A stretch of 42,233 bases of DNA, taken from NCBI RefSeq assembly GCF_003248455.1, contig NZ_QFNM01000026.1, positions 1 through 42,233 on the forward strand, written 5' to 3'. How positions within the stretch are numbered: position 1 is the stretch's first letter; each line of letters starts with the position of its first letter. Under the pieces are notes generated by a model that was not told the DNA's origin, searched no databases, and saw nothing but the letters and a program-made list of their open reading frames with translations. This document shows, piece after piece, positions 1 through 8,535 of this stretch. Source of the DNA: Brevundimonas sp. (lineage in GTDB: Bacteria > Pseudomonadota > Alphaproteobacteria > Caulobacterales > Caulobacteraceae). The translations under genes were made by a program, and so were the position numbers.

Positions 1-408
<408 letters not shown>

Positions 409-412
409 GAGC

Positions 413-1774
413 TTACGAGACCGGCTTCACTGTATCGTTCTCGTTTGCCGATAAAATTACCTGATTCCAACTCTTCGAAATGAGCTGTTCGAAAAGGTCT
501 AGTTGATGGTACTCTACCTCTTTGATAGTCCTCCACCTAACAAAAAACAGAAATGCTGGCTCTATAATATAGAGCATATCTTCGTTAGGACGCCACTCAA
601 GCAGCTCGAATTCTCGCTTGGTTTGAAATTTCTTCAGTGCGCCTAGCGTTGAATTCAAAGACGCGAAGGGAGGAAGCTCATCCGCAGGTATCTGCAGACG
701 CGTTAGACGGTCATCGATCTCTCGCCTATGGAGAAAAAATTTAATTGGGTCTAGGGTAAAGCACGCCAATACAAGTTCGTATGTTTTATATTTTCGGGCT
801 TTTTCCCTAGGTCCTCGTATTAAAGTTGCATAGTATGGGTCGAATTGCTGATATTTGACGCGAGCGACGTGGTGGAGCGCTCGTTCGACTGCATGTTTAT
901 CTACTCTCAGTTTCTTTCGATCAATTTCGTCGGTAAAAGTTTTGTTTTGAAACAGGGCAAGACATGCCTGCTGAACTATAATCGGTAGCCCGACAGCTTC
1001 AGAGGCGATAAGCCGTCGAAAATCCGGATCAAACCCTATGCGCAGGTGATCAAAACCTTTCTGAGCAATTAGCTCCAGGTCTTTGACATCCCAGTGCCCC
1101 ACATCTATGTGGGCAACTCGGCCAATCAAGTCTTTGTTGCTGTTGGCGATATCTACCGCTCGGTGCGTTGTGCTTAGAACTACAACGGATACCTCTTGAT
1201 CGACAAACCTTTTCCATTGTTGGAAAAGAGCTACTTTTTCATCGTCGGGCAGATAGTGAAAGTCTTCTACTACTAATGTATAGGCGGTATCATTCAATAT
1301 CGGTATCAGCAAATCGGGACCGGGTGCCGCCAGCACTCGGCTACGGACGTCTGAATCCTGCATCTCGCGTGAAAATAATCCCTTGAATCGGGATGTAGTT
1401 TCCGCAAGCCACGCCCAACTTAGCTTACCGCCGACCTCTGCTTCGATGCCGATGCGATTGATGGTCGCCCTTGTACGGCTTTGCACACGATCAAAATCCA
1501 CTTCTTCGAGCGCCTTGAGCCATACCTCGTCAGCCGTCATTTTGCTGTCGCAGCGGACAATGAGAGGCAATTCATTCCTCTGCGAAAGCACCTCTCTATA
1601 GAGGGTTGTCTTGCCTGTTTTTGACGGGCCCGTAACCAAGCACAACTGGCCAGCCTCGTTCAGGGCTCCACTGAGCAACTGCTCTAGCGAGCCGCTGTCG
1701 CGCTTCACATAGGTTACGGTAGGTTGTCCTACCGTCTTGAATACGTCCGCAATCTTCTGGCGAGCCAATTTCAT
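413..1774 (-). CDS. P-loop (Orc1/STAND-like) ATPase of unknown function
   Basis: A 453-residue protein with a Walker A motif GPSKTGKTT at residues 49-57, a hydrophobic Walker B strand ending in LVVEDFHYL at 167-175 and a likely sensor motif STTHR at 201-205. This arrangement fits the AAA/Orc1-like or STAND branch of P-loop ATPases. The C-terminal half is helical and charged and ends in a hydrophobic segment (IIEPAFLFFVRW) often seen after winged-helix regions of such ATPases; no nuclease or other effector motif was recognised. The gene is AT-rich against its surroundings and lies 143 bases downstream of a serine recombinase in the same direction. It may assist the recombinase, act as a defence ATPase, or do something else; I cannot decide. 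The ATG at 1774 has only a weak ribosome binding site. Confidence 0.75.
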   Translation of the reverse strand: MKLARQKIADVFKTVGQPTVTYVKRDSGSLEQLLSGALNEAGQLCLVTGPSKTGKTTLYREVLSQRNELPLIVRCDSKMTADEVWLKALEEVDFDRVQSRTRATINRIGIEAEVGGKLSWAWLAETTSRFKGLFSREMQDSDVRSRVLAAPGPDLLIPILNDTAYTLVVEDFHYLPDDEKVALFQQWKRFVDQEVSVVVLSTTHRAVDIANSNKDLIGRVAHIDVGHWDVKDLELIAQKGFDHLRIGFDPDFRRLIASEAVGLPIIVQQACLALFQNKTFTDEIDRKKLRVDKHAVERALHHVARVKYQQFDPYYATLIRGPREKARKYKTYELVLACFTLDPIKFFLHRREIDDRLTRLQIPADELPPFASLNSTLGALKKFQTKREFELLEWRPNEDMLYIIEPAFLFFVRWRTIKEVEYHQLDLFEQLISKSWNQVILSANENDTVKPVS

Positions 1775-1917
1775 TCACCACATTCGAATAGTGGCAACCC
1801 TAGCTCGACTCCGGCCGAAAAATCCACGCTGGACGCTCGAAACGGCGAACAGGCTACGTAGACGCGCGTCACACTGGACGCGCGGGATGGTTGTGATACC
1901 TTCTTGTCAGCCGCAGA

Positions 1918-3324
1918 TCAGGTGCGTGAGACCCCTGCGGCGAGGTCTTCGGTCGGCATCGTGGAAGTGTCGATTGAAGACCGCCCTTTGTCTCCGCTCG
2001 CCTTCCTACGCTGCCATGCTGCTAAGGCGATGTCGCTCCGCGCATGTTTATAGCCCACTAGACGATAGGCCTCCGTGAGGGTTCCGAAGCGATTTACGAT
2101 TGTGCTCGCGTTGGGCAGGGCCGGGCTGGCGTTGATTAGCGGCGTATTGAGGTATCCCGTCCGAGCCAGAAGTTTTCGAAGCCGCTTGATGATCTCGTCG
2201 GACTTCAGGCCCTTTCGGTCGACATGCTCGCCGTATCGCTTCATCCGTTTGTAGCCCGCTAACGCCATCGCAGCGTCTAGCGTCCCGAAGCGCCGGATGT
2301 AGGCCTGCGACCCTTGCACAAGGGGCGATTCATCAATCTGGCTACGGCATAGATGGCCGTCCTTCTCTAGGAGCCGCCTGAGCCTGCCGATCATGTCCTC
2401 GTCGGTTTGGAGACGCCGCCTCAGGGTTCCCAGCTTATGCTGCGCGGCTGCAAATAGGGCGCGTGGCACCAGTGGCTCGGTTATCTGCACTCGAAGCCAC
2501 TCAGCATGTGGATTGCTCTCAAGGTTGCCGAACAGTGAGGTCGTTCGGTTGAAGGCAAATATGCCGATTGCGAGTTCGTTCTTCAGGACCGCCCTGACCC
2601 TGAGTTCATTCCAAGGTCCAGATCGGCGATAGGGAACGCCTTCTCGGTTGAGGATGTGGGCAATCTCGGTCACACCTCGAAAATCGCGGACGAACAGACG
2701 GAAAATCCGGCGCAGAACCTCCACCTCCTCCTTCGTCCCATGAACGATTCTGACGCTTTGATCGGCTCGCGAGCGTCGCTCTCCGACACCCAGCACGGCG
2801 CCCATCGAGCCGTCCGCATTCAATACCTGACGGGCGAAGCCGTAAGGTGGGTTTCCTCCGGCCTTCGAGCCAGCGAGCATTTTCCGTCGAAGCGCTGCCC
2901 GCACACGATCAGACAGCTGTTTGCTGTATTCGGCGGCCATCACGCGCTTGATGTTCTTGACTAGAGCCGCTGTCGGTGAGCCGTCGTCGTCGAATGGCTC
3001 GGCGCAGTATCGAACTCTGACCCCCGCGTCGCGACAGAGAAACTCATAGTGAGCCGCTTCATCCGGGTCCTGATATCGCCCCCAGCGGCTCACATCGACG
3101 ACCAAGATCGTTGAAAACGGCGCCCCGCCCAGTACGTCCCGGAGGAGCGCCTTCAAGCCGGTTCGACCTGCCGTCGTGACGCCGCTCTTCCCGGCGTCTT
3201 CGTATGATCTGATGACGCTGTAGCCATGCTCTTCGGCAAATGCAGCGATCAGCGCAGCCTGATTTCCAAGCGAGTATCGCTGATGGTCCGTCGACATTCG
3301 GAGATATTGCGCAGCCAGTAGCAT
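1918..3324 (-). CDS. Serine recombinase / site-specific integrase
   Basis: A 468-residue serine recombinase that would cut and rejoin DNA through a phosphoserine link. The N-terminal resolvase domain (about 4-150) has the catalytic Ser11 in YLRMSTDHQ, Arg9, and the DVSRWGR motif at 77-83. A Recombinase domain follows at roughly 155-275, including NPPYGFAR and the later LRVRAVLKNE segment. Residues 308-360 and 375-427 are two copies of a module ending in RRFGTLDAAMALAGYK and NRFGTLTEAYRLVGYK. The ATG at 3324 is chosen because AGGAGG stands 5 bases before it; an in-frame start at 3405 has no such site. It is the best evidence that 409-3324 is mobile. Its target site is not known. Confidence 0.92.
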   Translation of the reverse strand: MLLAAQYLRMSTDHQRYSLGNQAALIAAFAEEHGYSVIRSYEDAGKSGVTTAGRTGLKALLRDVLGGAPFSTILVVDVSRWGRYQDPDEAAHYEFLCRDAGVRVRYCAEPFDDDGSPTAALVKNIKRVMAAEYSKQLSDRVRAALRRKMLAGSKAGGNPPYGFARQVLNADGSMGAVLGVGERRSRADQSVRIVHGTKEEVEVLRRIFRLFVRDFRGVTEIAHILNREGVPYRRSGPWNELRVRAVLKNELAIGIFAFNRTTSLFGNLESNPHAEWLRVQITEPLVPRALFAAAQHKLGTLRRRLQTDEDMIGRLRRLLEKDGHLCRSQIDESPLVQGSQAYIRRFGTLDAAMALAGYKRMKRYGEHVDRKGLKSDEIIKRLRKLLARTGYLNTPLINASPALPNASTIVNRFGTLTEAYRLVGYKHARSDIALAAWQRRKASGDKGRSSIDTSTMPTEDLAAGVSRT

Positions 3325-3488
3325 CTCGCCCTCCTGATCGGTCGCGCGCAGCCATCCTATTTCCGTCGCCCCGACCTCTGAATTTCCTCGTCTTTCCGCC
3401 CTCAAGCGCCAATCGACCTACCACACCTTCCGGCCCGCCCATAATGCCCCGGCCCCGCGTCCGGGGCGGATCGGCGTCGGAGGGGCGT

Positions 3489-4352
3489 ATGGAACGGGAT
3501 GAGGATGGCGGGCCGGGCCGGGCGTTCGGCGTCGAGGCGTCGGGCGGGGACGGCGACCGGCCCTATGCCTATTGGGACGGCCGCGTGACCGACGCGGACT
3601 TCGTCGACCGCCCGGAGGAGGCCCCGCCCCTCTACGACGGGCGGCCGGTGCGCGATCCCTATGACCGGGGCGGCGGCTATCGCCGCGTGTCGGAGGCGGT
3701 CTGGGACCGGGCGCGGAACGACTATCTGGACGGGGACGCCGCCGAGACGGTGTGCGCCCGCCACGGCCTGGCCCTGTCCACCTTCCGCCAGCGCGCCAGG
3801 GCCGGGGGCTGGCGCCGCATCGACCGGCCCGATCCCGAGCCGGTCGATCTGGAGGCCGAGGCGGCGGCGGGCCTGCCGGACTACGCCGAGATGGCGCGCC
3901 ACGCCCTGGTGCGGCTGAACCGCGCCGTCCTGGGCGGCCGGGCGGCCGAGGCCGCCGGCTGGATGCGGCTGCACATCCGCCTGTCGGACCTGGCCCGCGC
4001 CGCCGATGCGACGCCGCCTCCCAGCCCGCCCCCGAGCCCCGTCCCGGCGACGCCCGACCCCGAACCGGCGTCCCGCCCGCCCGCCGAGCCCGCCAAGACC
4101 GGCAAGACCCCCGCCCCCGAGGCCCTCGCGACGGCCAAGGCGCGCACCGTCCACACCCTGGTCCGCGCCGTGACCGCCCTGAACCCGCGCGACCCGACCA
4201 GCCGCCGCCTGATCGAAAAGAGCCTGGAGGTGCTGGACGCCCTGGACCGGCCGCCGATTTCACACGATTCACACCATTCGGACGGTGTTTTTCCCGATGC
4301 GGGGTCCGAAACCCCCGATCCGCCGCTCGATCCGCCCTTGGCCCCGCCCTGA
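3489..4352 (+). CDS. HTH-domain protein of unknown function (copy 1)
   Basis: A 287-residue protein I do not recognise as a named family. Around residues 70-112 it has a homeodomain-like HTH pattern: VWDRARNDYLDG, then VCARHGLALSTFRQRA and GGWRRID, similar to terminase-small-subunit or GcrA-type HTH segments. A helical middle part follows (about 128-175), then a long Pro/Ala-rich linker and a helical C-terminus. ATG 3489 is preferred over ATG 3444 because GGAGGGG lies just before it. The first ~60 residues are acidic and low in complexity. A second protein at 40534-41364 shares the HTH pattern near its N-terminus. A DNA-binding role is inference from the HTH only. Confidence 0.7.
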   Translation: MERDEDGGPGRAFGVEASGGDGDRPYAYWDGRVTDADFVDRPEEAPPLYDGRPVRDPYDRGGGYRRVSEAVWDRARNDYLDGDAAETVCARHGLALSTFRQRARAGGWRRIDRPDPEPVDLEAEAAAGLPDYAEMARHALVRLNRAVLGGRAAEAAGWMRLHIRLSDLARAADATPPPSPPPSPVPATPDPEPASRPPAEPAKTGKTPAPEALATAKARTVHTLVRAVTALNPRDPTSRRLIEKSLEVLDALDRPPISHDSHHSDGVFPDAGSETPDPPLDPPLAPP

Positions 4353-4551
4353 CGCGCCGTCGAAGGGGCTTGAACCCGCCGCCGACCGGTCCATTCCGTC
4401 GTCATGACCGCCGATCTTCAGTCCAGACCCCAGATCGCCGTCCGCTGCGCCGCGACGGGGGCCGGCGCCGTGGGCGCAGGCGCGGTCGCAACCCCGGCTT
4501 TAGGGTCGCTGATGCGCGTCCGCGACAGGTTCGCGCTCGCGCGCCGCTGGG

Positions 4552-4581
4552 TCCTCCGGTCTCGCTACGCTCGCCGGAGGA
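4552..4581. repeat. Intergenic hairpin between convergent genes
   Basis: An 8-bp perfect inverted repeat (TCCTCCGG and CCGGAGGA) encloses a 14-base loop with CTCGCTACGCTCG. It sits between the stop of the HTH gene and the convergent DsbA gene. There is no U-run, so it may be an intergenic repeat element rather than a classical terminator. The 245-base gap around it holds no other convincing feature. Confidence 0.4.
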
Positions 4582-4597
4582 TGACGAAAGGCGAAGA

Positions 4598-5269
4598 CTA
4601 GGCTTCCGACGCGATCTGTCTCAGCGCCTGTTCGAACGCCTCGGCCGGCTGGCCGCCCGAGATCAGATATTTCCCCTCGACCACCACGGCGGGGACCGAA
4701 CCGATCCCGCGCGACCGCCACAGGTCCTCGGCGGCCCGCACCGCCTGGGCGTAGCGGCCCGAGGCCAGGATCTCGGCCGCCTCGGCCCGGTCCAGGCCCG
4801 CCGCCTCGGCCGCCTGGGTCAGGACGCCGGCGTCGGCGATGTTGCGGTTCTCGGTGAAATGGGCGGCGAACAGGGCCTGTTTCAGCGCCTTCTGCTTCTC
4901 GGGCGCCGTCTCCTGGGCCCAGTGCAGCAGGCGGTGGGCGTCGAAGGTGTTCCAGATGCGGCTGTCCGGCCCCATCCGCATGTCGAAGCCGACCGCGCCC
5001 GCCCGCTCGCGGATCATGGCCTGGTTGGCGGCCGACTGCTGGGGTGTCGATCCGTATTTGCGGCCGATGTGGTCGACGATGTTCTCACCCTCGGGCGCCA
5101 TCCCGGGGTTCAGTTCGAACGGCTGGAAGACGATGTCGGCGGCGATCCCCTCGGGCTTCAGCCGCTCCAGCGCCGTCTCCAGCCCGCCGAGGCCGACGAC
5201 GCACCAGGGGCAGACGACGTCGGAGACGAAATCGATCTTCAGGGTCTTGGGCGGGGCGGCGTCGGTCAT
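4598..5269 (-). CDS. DsbA-family oxidoreductase, FrnE-like
   Basis: A 223-residue thioredoxin-fold protein of the DsbA/FrnE group (2-hydroxychromene-2-carboxylate isomerase/DsbA superfamily). The redox motif CPWC is at residues 20-23, in the strand-turn-helix place expected (IDFVSDVVCPWC), and the cis-proline region GSVPAVVVEGKYLISGGQP is near the C-terminus. There is no signal peptide, so it is probably cytoplasmic, as for FrnE proteins. The ATG at 5269 was chosen because the family motif starts about 10 residues in; an upstream in-frame extension to 5431 is rich in Pro and Arg and unlike the family. Substrate is unknown. It stands alone, divergent from a small gene at 5431. Confidence 0.9.
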   Translation of the reverse strand: MTDAAPPKTLKIDFVSDVVCPWCVVGLGGLETALERLKPEGIAADIVFQPFELNPGMAPEGENIVDHIGRKYGSTPQQSAANQAMIRERAGAVGFDMRMGPDSRIWNTFDAHRLLHWAQETAPEKQKALKQALFAAHFTENRNIADAGVLTQAAEAAGLDRAEAAEILASGRYAQAVRAAEDLWRSRGIGSVPAVVVEGKYLISGGQPAEAFEQALRQIASEA

Positions 5270-5430
5270 GTCGGGCTTTCGGAACAGCGGGCGTCGCCTC
5301 GCATATGGGAAGGGGCCGCCCGGACGCCAGCCCGGCGAGGACGCCGCGCCAACTCTCATAGGTTGTGTATTGTATCCGACAGACACGGCCCCGCTTGGAC
5401 GGCTAGGGTTCATCTCGAGGGAGGGGTCCA

Positions 5431-5640
5431 TTGCGCATCTACGAGTTCCATTTCTTCGACGCGGCCGACCGCCGGCCGGTGCTCGACTTCTTCGACGGCG
5501 ACGACGACGAGACGGCGATCAAGGCCGCCCGCGCACAACTGCTGCGTCACGCCTCGTGCCAGGGGGTCGAGGTGCACGAGGCCGCCCGGCTGGTCGCGCG
5601 GGTGGATCGCGACTGCACGGTTCCGTACAGGCGCCGGTAA
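5431..5640 (+). CDS. Small conserved protein, DUF6894-like
   Basis: A 69-residue protein starting with TTG, preceded by a strong GAGGGAGGGG ribosome binding site. The opening pattern (RIYEFHFFDAADRRPVLDF, then acidic DGDDDETAIKAA) matches the small proteins called DUF6894 in alphaproteobacteria: a short beta-hairpin, an acidic turn and a helix. No function is known to me. It lies 83 bases before a Crp/Fnr regulator in the same direction and could be co-transcribed with it. Confidence 0.7.
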   Translation: MRIYEFHFFDAADRRPVLDFFDGDDDETAIKAARAQLLRHASCQGVEVHEAARLVARVDRDCTVPYRRR

Positions 5641-5723
5641 TCCCTGGCTTTTTCCCCAGGATCGCGCACTAAATACAGCTACGCTGTGTCGGCTTCCGAC
5701 AGACGGAAGGAACAGATCGCCTT

Positions 5724-6413
5724 ATGCGCGAACCCATGCGCATCCTCCCGCCGGGAAACCGGCTGATCCAGGGTCTCGTTTCCGAAGACCGCGACGCCCT
5801 TCTCGGGATCGCCACGCCCGTCGAGTTCGACCTGGGCCATGTGTTCAACGAGCCGGACGACCCGGTCGAGCAGTTGCACTTCATCGACAGCGGCTTCTGC
5901 TCCTCGGTGGCCGTGCTGGAGGACGGGCGGACGGTGGAGACCGTGATGATCGGGCGCGAGGGCGTCCTGGGCGTGGTCGCCTCGGTCGTGCCCCACCACA
6001 CCCACACCCGCAGCGTGGCCCAGATGGCGGGCAGGGCGCGGCGCGTGGACGCGGGCCGCTTCCGCGCCCTGTCGGCCCAGCGGCCGGGCGTTCGCGACGC
6101 CGTGGCGACCTATATGGCGCGGCTGCAGGGCGAGCTGGAGCAGTCGGCCGCGTGCAACGCCCTGCACCATGCAGGCCAGCGGTTCGCCAAATGGCTGCTG
6201 CGCTGCCACGACCGGGTCGAGGGCGACACGCTGAACCTGACGCAGGAGTATCTGGCCTCGATGCTGGGCTCGCAGCGGACCACGGTGAACGAGGCGGCGC
6301 AGGGGCTGCAGAAGGCCGGGGCCATCGCCTATTCGCGCGGCCGCATCACCGTCCTGGACCGCAGCGCCCTGGAGCGCGCCGCCTGCGAGTGCTATCGCCG
6401 CGGCGACGACTGA
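5724..6413 (+). CDS. Crp/Fnr family transcriptional regulator
   Basis: A 229-residue regulator with an N-terminal cyclic-nucleotide-binding-like beta-barrel (about 20-120, including IDSGFCSSVAVLEDGRTVET and IGREGVLG) and a C-terminal winged helix (about 150-215). The HTH reads LTQEYLASMLGSQRTTVNEA. The cysteines do not form an Fnr-type cluster motif, so oxygen sensing through an Fe-S cluster is unlikely; the ligand is unknown. ATG 5724 is used; a second ATG at 5736 is possible, as the GGAAGGA upstream is rather distant from either. The gene ends 5 bases before the convergent histidine kinase stop. Confidence 0.9.
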   Translation: MREPMRILPPGNRLIQGLVSEDRDALLGIATPVEFDLGHVFNEPDDPVEQLHFIDSGFCSSVAVLEDGRTVETVMIGREGVLGVVASVVPHHTHTRSVAQMAGRARRVDAGRFRALSAQRPGVRDAVATYMARLQGELEQSAACNALHHAGQRFAKWLLRCHDRVEGDTLNLTQEYLASMLGSQRTTVNEAAQGLQKAGAIAYSRGRITVLDRSALERAACECYRRGDD

Positions 6414-6418
6414 CGCCG

Positions 6419-7858
6419 TCAGGTCTGGGCGGCCGGCAGCTCCAGCACCGCCTTCAGCCCGCCCATGTCGCTGTCCGCCAGGGTCAGCCGGCCGCCATAG
6501 GCGCGCGTCAGGTCCTCGACGATGGACAGGCCCAGGCCCGATCCGGGCGCGCTCTCGTCCAGCCGGGCGCCGCGCTGCATGACCGTGTCGCGCTGATCGG
6601 CGGGCAGGCCCGGGCCGTCGCCCTCGACCACCAGGATCATCTGCCCCAGGCCGCTGCCCCCGGCCGAGACGCGCACCCGCCGCCGGGCGAACTTGGCCGC
6701 GTTCTCGATCAGATTGCCCAGGATCTCCTGCAGATCCTGGCGCTCGCCCAGGAAGGCCAGGTCGTCGGGGGCGCGCCAGTCGATCTCGACCCCCTTGGCG
6801 CGGAACACCTGTTCGATCATGACGGCCAGTTCGTCCAGCACCTCGGGCACCGGCGTCGTCTCGCCCAGGCCGTGGGCGGCGCGGGCGGCGGCGCGGGCGC
6901 GGCGCAGGTGGTGATCGACCTGGCCCTGCATCACCCGGGTCTGGCGCCGCACCAGTTCGGGCAGGTCGCCTTCGGCCGTTCCCGCCTCGGCCAGCATGAC
7001 CGAGATCGGCGTCTTCAGCGCATGGGCCAGGTTGCCGACATGGGTGCGCTGGCGCTCCACCACCTCCTGGTTATGGTCCAGCAGGCGATTGACCTGTTCG
7101 GCCAGGGGCTGGATCTCCAGCGGATAGGACCGGCCGATCCGGGCCGACTTGCCCTTGCGCACGTCCGCGATCTCGTCGCGCAGGTCGAACAGGGGGCGCA
7201 GGCCGATCCGCACCTGGATGAAGACCGCCGCCACCAGCCCCAGCCCCAGGATCATGAGGGCGATCCAGGCGACATGGGCGAACTGGCGCGTGTCGGCGTC
7301 CACCTCGGACCGGTCCACCGCGGCGATGAAGATGATCGGGTGCTCGTGCCGGGGGATGGACTTCATGCTGGCGGCGACGCGCAAGGGTTCGCGCGTCTGG
7401 GCGTCGTCCTTGGGGCCGGTCGTGTTGAAGGTGATGACGTCCCCGAACGCCGCATCCAGCCGCCGGGGCAGGTCCTCCGGCAGGGCCAGGTCGTAACGCC
7501 ACAGCGAGGTGGAGCGCGCCAGGCTGACCCGCTGTCCGTCCGGCCGCACCTCCAGGATCTGCCAGTATTTGCCCGACAGCAGGCGCAGGGTGCGGGCGTC
7601 CTGAATCTGGGGGACCACGTCGCCGGGCGGGGTGCGGCTGGCGGCGACCACGATCTCGTCGATGGTCTCGTTCAGCATGGCGCCCAGACGGCGCAGGGCC
7701 GATTCCTGGAAGGCCTGGGTCAGGACCAGGGCCGCGACCACCAGGGCCACCAGGATCCAGGCCGAGGCCAGCCAGATCAGTCGGCGCGTCAGCGACCGTC
7801 CCGGCCGCCCGAACCAGCGGCCCCAGTCGGGGCCCTTGGCGGCCGGCGCCCCGGTCAC
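6419..7858 (-). CDS. Sensor histidine kinase, PhoQ-like
   Basis: A 479-residue membrane histidine kinase. TM1 is at about 27-48, a periplasmic sensor region at 50-195, TM2 at about 196-216, then a HAMP segment. The phospho-acceptor is His279 in LAHALKTP, the H-box form typical of PhoQ-type kinases. The ATPase domain shows the N-box NLIENAAKF (382-390), GDGPGLP and GSGLGLSIVEDL. It starts with GTG at 7858, which overlaps the stop of the upstream response regulator (GTGA), so translation is probably coupled. It should phosphorylate Asp51 of that regulator. The signal is unknown; PhoQ homologues sense divalent cations or envelope stress, but this cannot be read here. Confidence 0.94.
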   Translation of the reverse strand: MTGAPAAKGPDWGRWFGRPGRSLTRRLIWLASAWILVALVVAALVLTQAFQESALRRLGAMLNETIDEIVVAASRTPPGDVVPQIQDARTLRLLSGKYWQILEVRPDGQRVSLARSTSLWRYDLALPEDLPRRLDAAFGDVITFNTTGPKDDAQTREPLRVAASMKSIPRHEHPIIFIAAVDRSEVDADTRQFAHVAWIALMILGLGLVAAVFIQVRIGLRPLFDLRDEIADVRKGKSARIGRSYPLEIQPLAEQVNRLLDHNQEVVERQRTHVGNLAHALKTPISVMLAEAGTAEGDLPELVRRQTRVMQGQVDHHLRRARAAARAAHGLGETTPVPEVLDELAVMIEQVFRAKGVEIDWRAPDDLAFLGERQDLQEILGNLIENAAKFARRRVRVSAGGSGLGQMILVVEGDGPGLPADQRDTVMQRGARLDESAPGSGLGLSIVEDLTRAYGGRLTLADSDMGGLKAVLELPAAQT

Positions 7859-8535
7859 GCGGCTTCGGATTCGCCCGCCAGCGGGGTCAGCCGGTATCCC
7901 AGGCCGCGCACGGTCTCGATCCGGTCCGACCCCACCTTCTTGCGCACCCGGCCGATGAAGACCTCGATGGTGTTGGAATCGCGGTCGAAGTCCTGGTCGT
8001 ACAGGTGTTCGACCAGTTCGGTCCGGCTGATGACGCGGCCCTGATGCATCATCATGTAGTGCAGCAGCCGGTATTCCAGCGACGTCAGCCGCAGCGGCTC
8101 GCCGTTGACGCTGGCCCGCGCGGCCCGGGGATCGAGCCTGAGGCCCCCGCACGACAGGGTCGCCGAGGCGATGCCCGCCGAGCGGCGCAGCAGCGCCCGC
8201 AGCCGCGCCAGCAGCTCCTCGGTATGGAAGGGCTTGGTCAGATAGTCGTCGGCCCCGGCGTCGAAGCCCGCCACCTTGTCCGACCAGGCGCCGCGCGCCG
8301 TCAGGATCAGGACCGGCGTGGTCTTGCCCTCGCGCCGCCAGCGTTCCAGCACCGACACGCCGTCGATCTTGGGCAGGCCCAGATCCAGCACGATCACGTC
8401 ATAGGGTTCGTTCTCGCCCAGATAATGGGCTTCCTCGCCGTCCGGCGCGTGATCGACCGCATAGCCCGCGTCGCCCAGCGCCGCCTTCAGCTGGCGCGAC
8501 AGGTCCACGTCGTCCTCGACCAGAAGCACGCGCAT
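7855..8535 (-). CDS. OmpR/PhoP-type response regulator
   Basis: A 226-residue response regulator with a receiver domain (1-120; acidic pair in VEDD, phospho-acceptor Asp51 in VLDLGLP, Thr in ILTARG, Lys in TKPF) and an OmpR winged helix (about 130-220; LTSLEYRLLHYMM, NTIEVFIGRVRKK, RGLGYRL). It shares one base with the stop of the PepSY gene upstream (TGATG) and overlaps the kinase downstream, so the three genes form one operon. It is expected to act as a transcription factor for envelope-related genes, perhaps including its own operon; targets are not visible. Confidence 0.95.
   Translation of the reverse strand: MRVLLVEDDVDLSRQLKAALGDAGYAVDHAPDGEEAHYLGENEPYDVIVLDLGLPKIDGVSVLERWRREGKTTPVLILTARGAWSDKVAGFDAGADDYLTKPFHTEELLARLRALLRRSAGIASATLSCGGLRLDPRAARASVNGEPLRLTSLEYRLLHYMMMHQGRVISRTELVEHLYDQDFDRDSNTIEVFIGRVRKKVGSDRIETVRGLGYRLTPLAGESEAA

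Larger units (their letters stand above)
409..3324. mobile_element. Putative small genomic insert: P-loop ATPase plus serine recombinase
   Basis: Two leftward genes, an ATPase and a site-specific serine recombinase, lie between thiC and an HTH gene. The base composition, above all over 413-1800, is clearly more AT-rich than the rest of the window and the codon use differs, for example many A- or T-ending codons and TAA as stop. A recombinase at one edge and a thiC stop 4 bases from the other edge suggest insertion just after thiC. I looked for flanking direct repeats near 409 and 3325-3450 and found none that were convincing, so the true ends are unknown. Whether the ATPase helps recombination or is cargo cannot be told from the sequence. 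Confidence 0.45.

Noticed and set aside
4404..4601. A 65-codon frame between the HTH gene and the DsbA gene
   Set aside because: Its end is built from the intergenic hairpin sequence, the start has no ribosome site and the composition is Ala/Arg/Val-rich; likely not coding.
3752..8044. A 1430-codon open frame on the plus strand
   Set aside because: It runs antisense or out of frame through the HTH, DsbA, Crp, kinase and regulator genes, is Arg/Gly/Pro/Ala-rich and shows no domain; such frames are common in GC-rich DNA.
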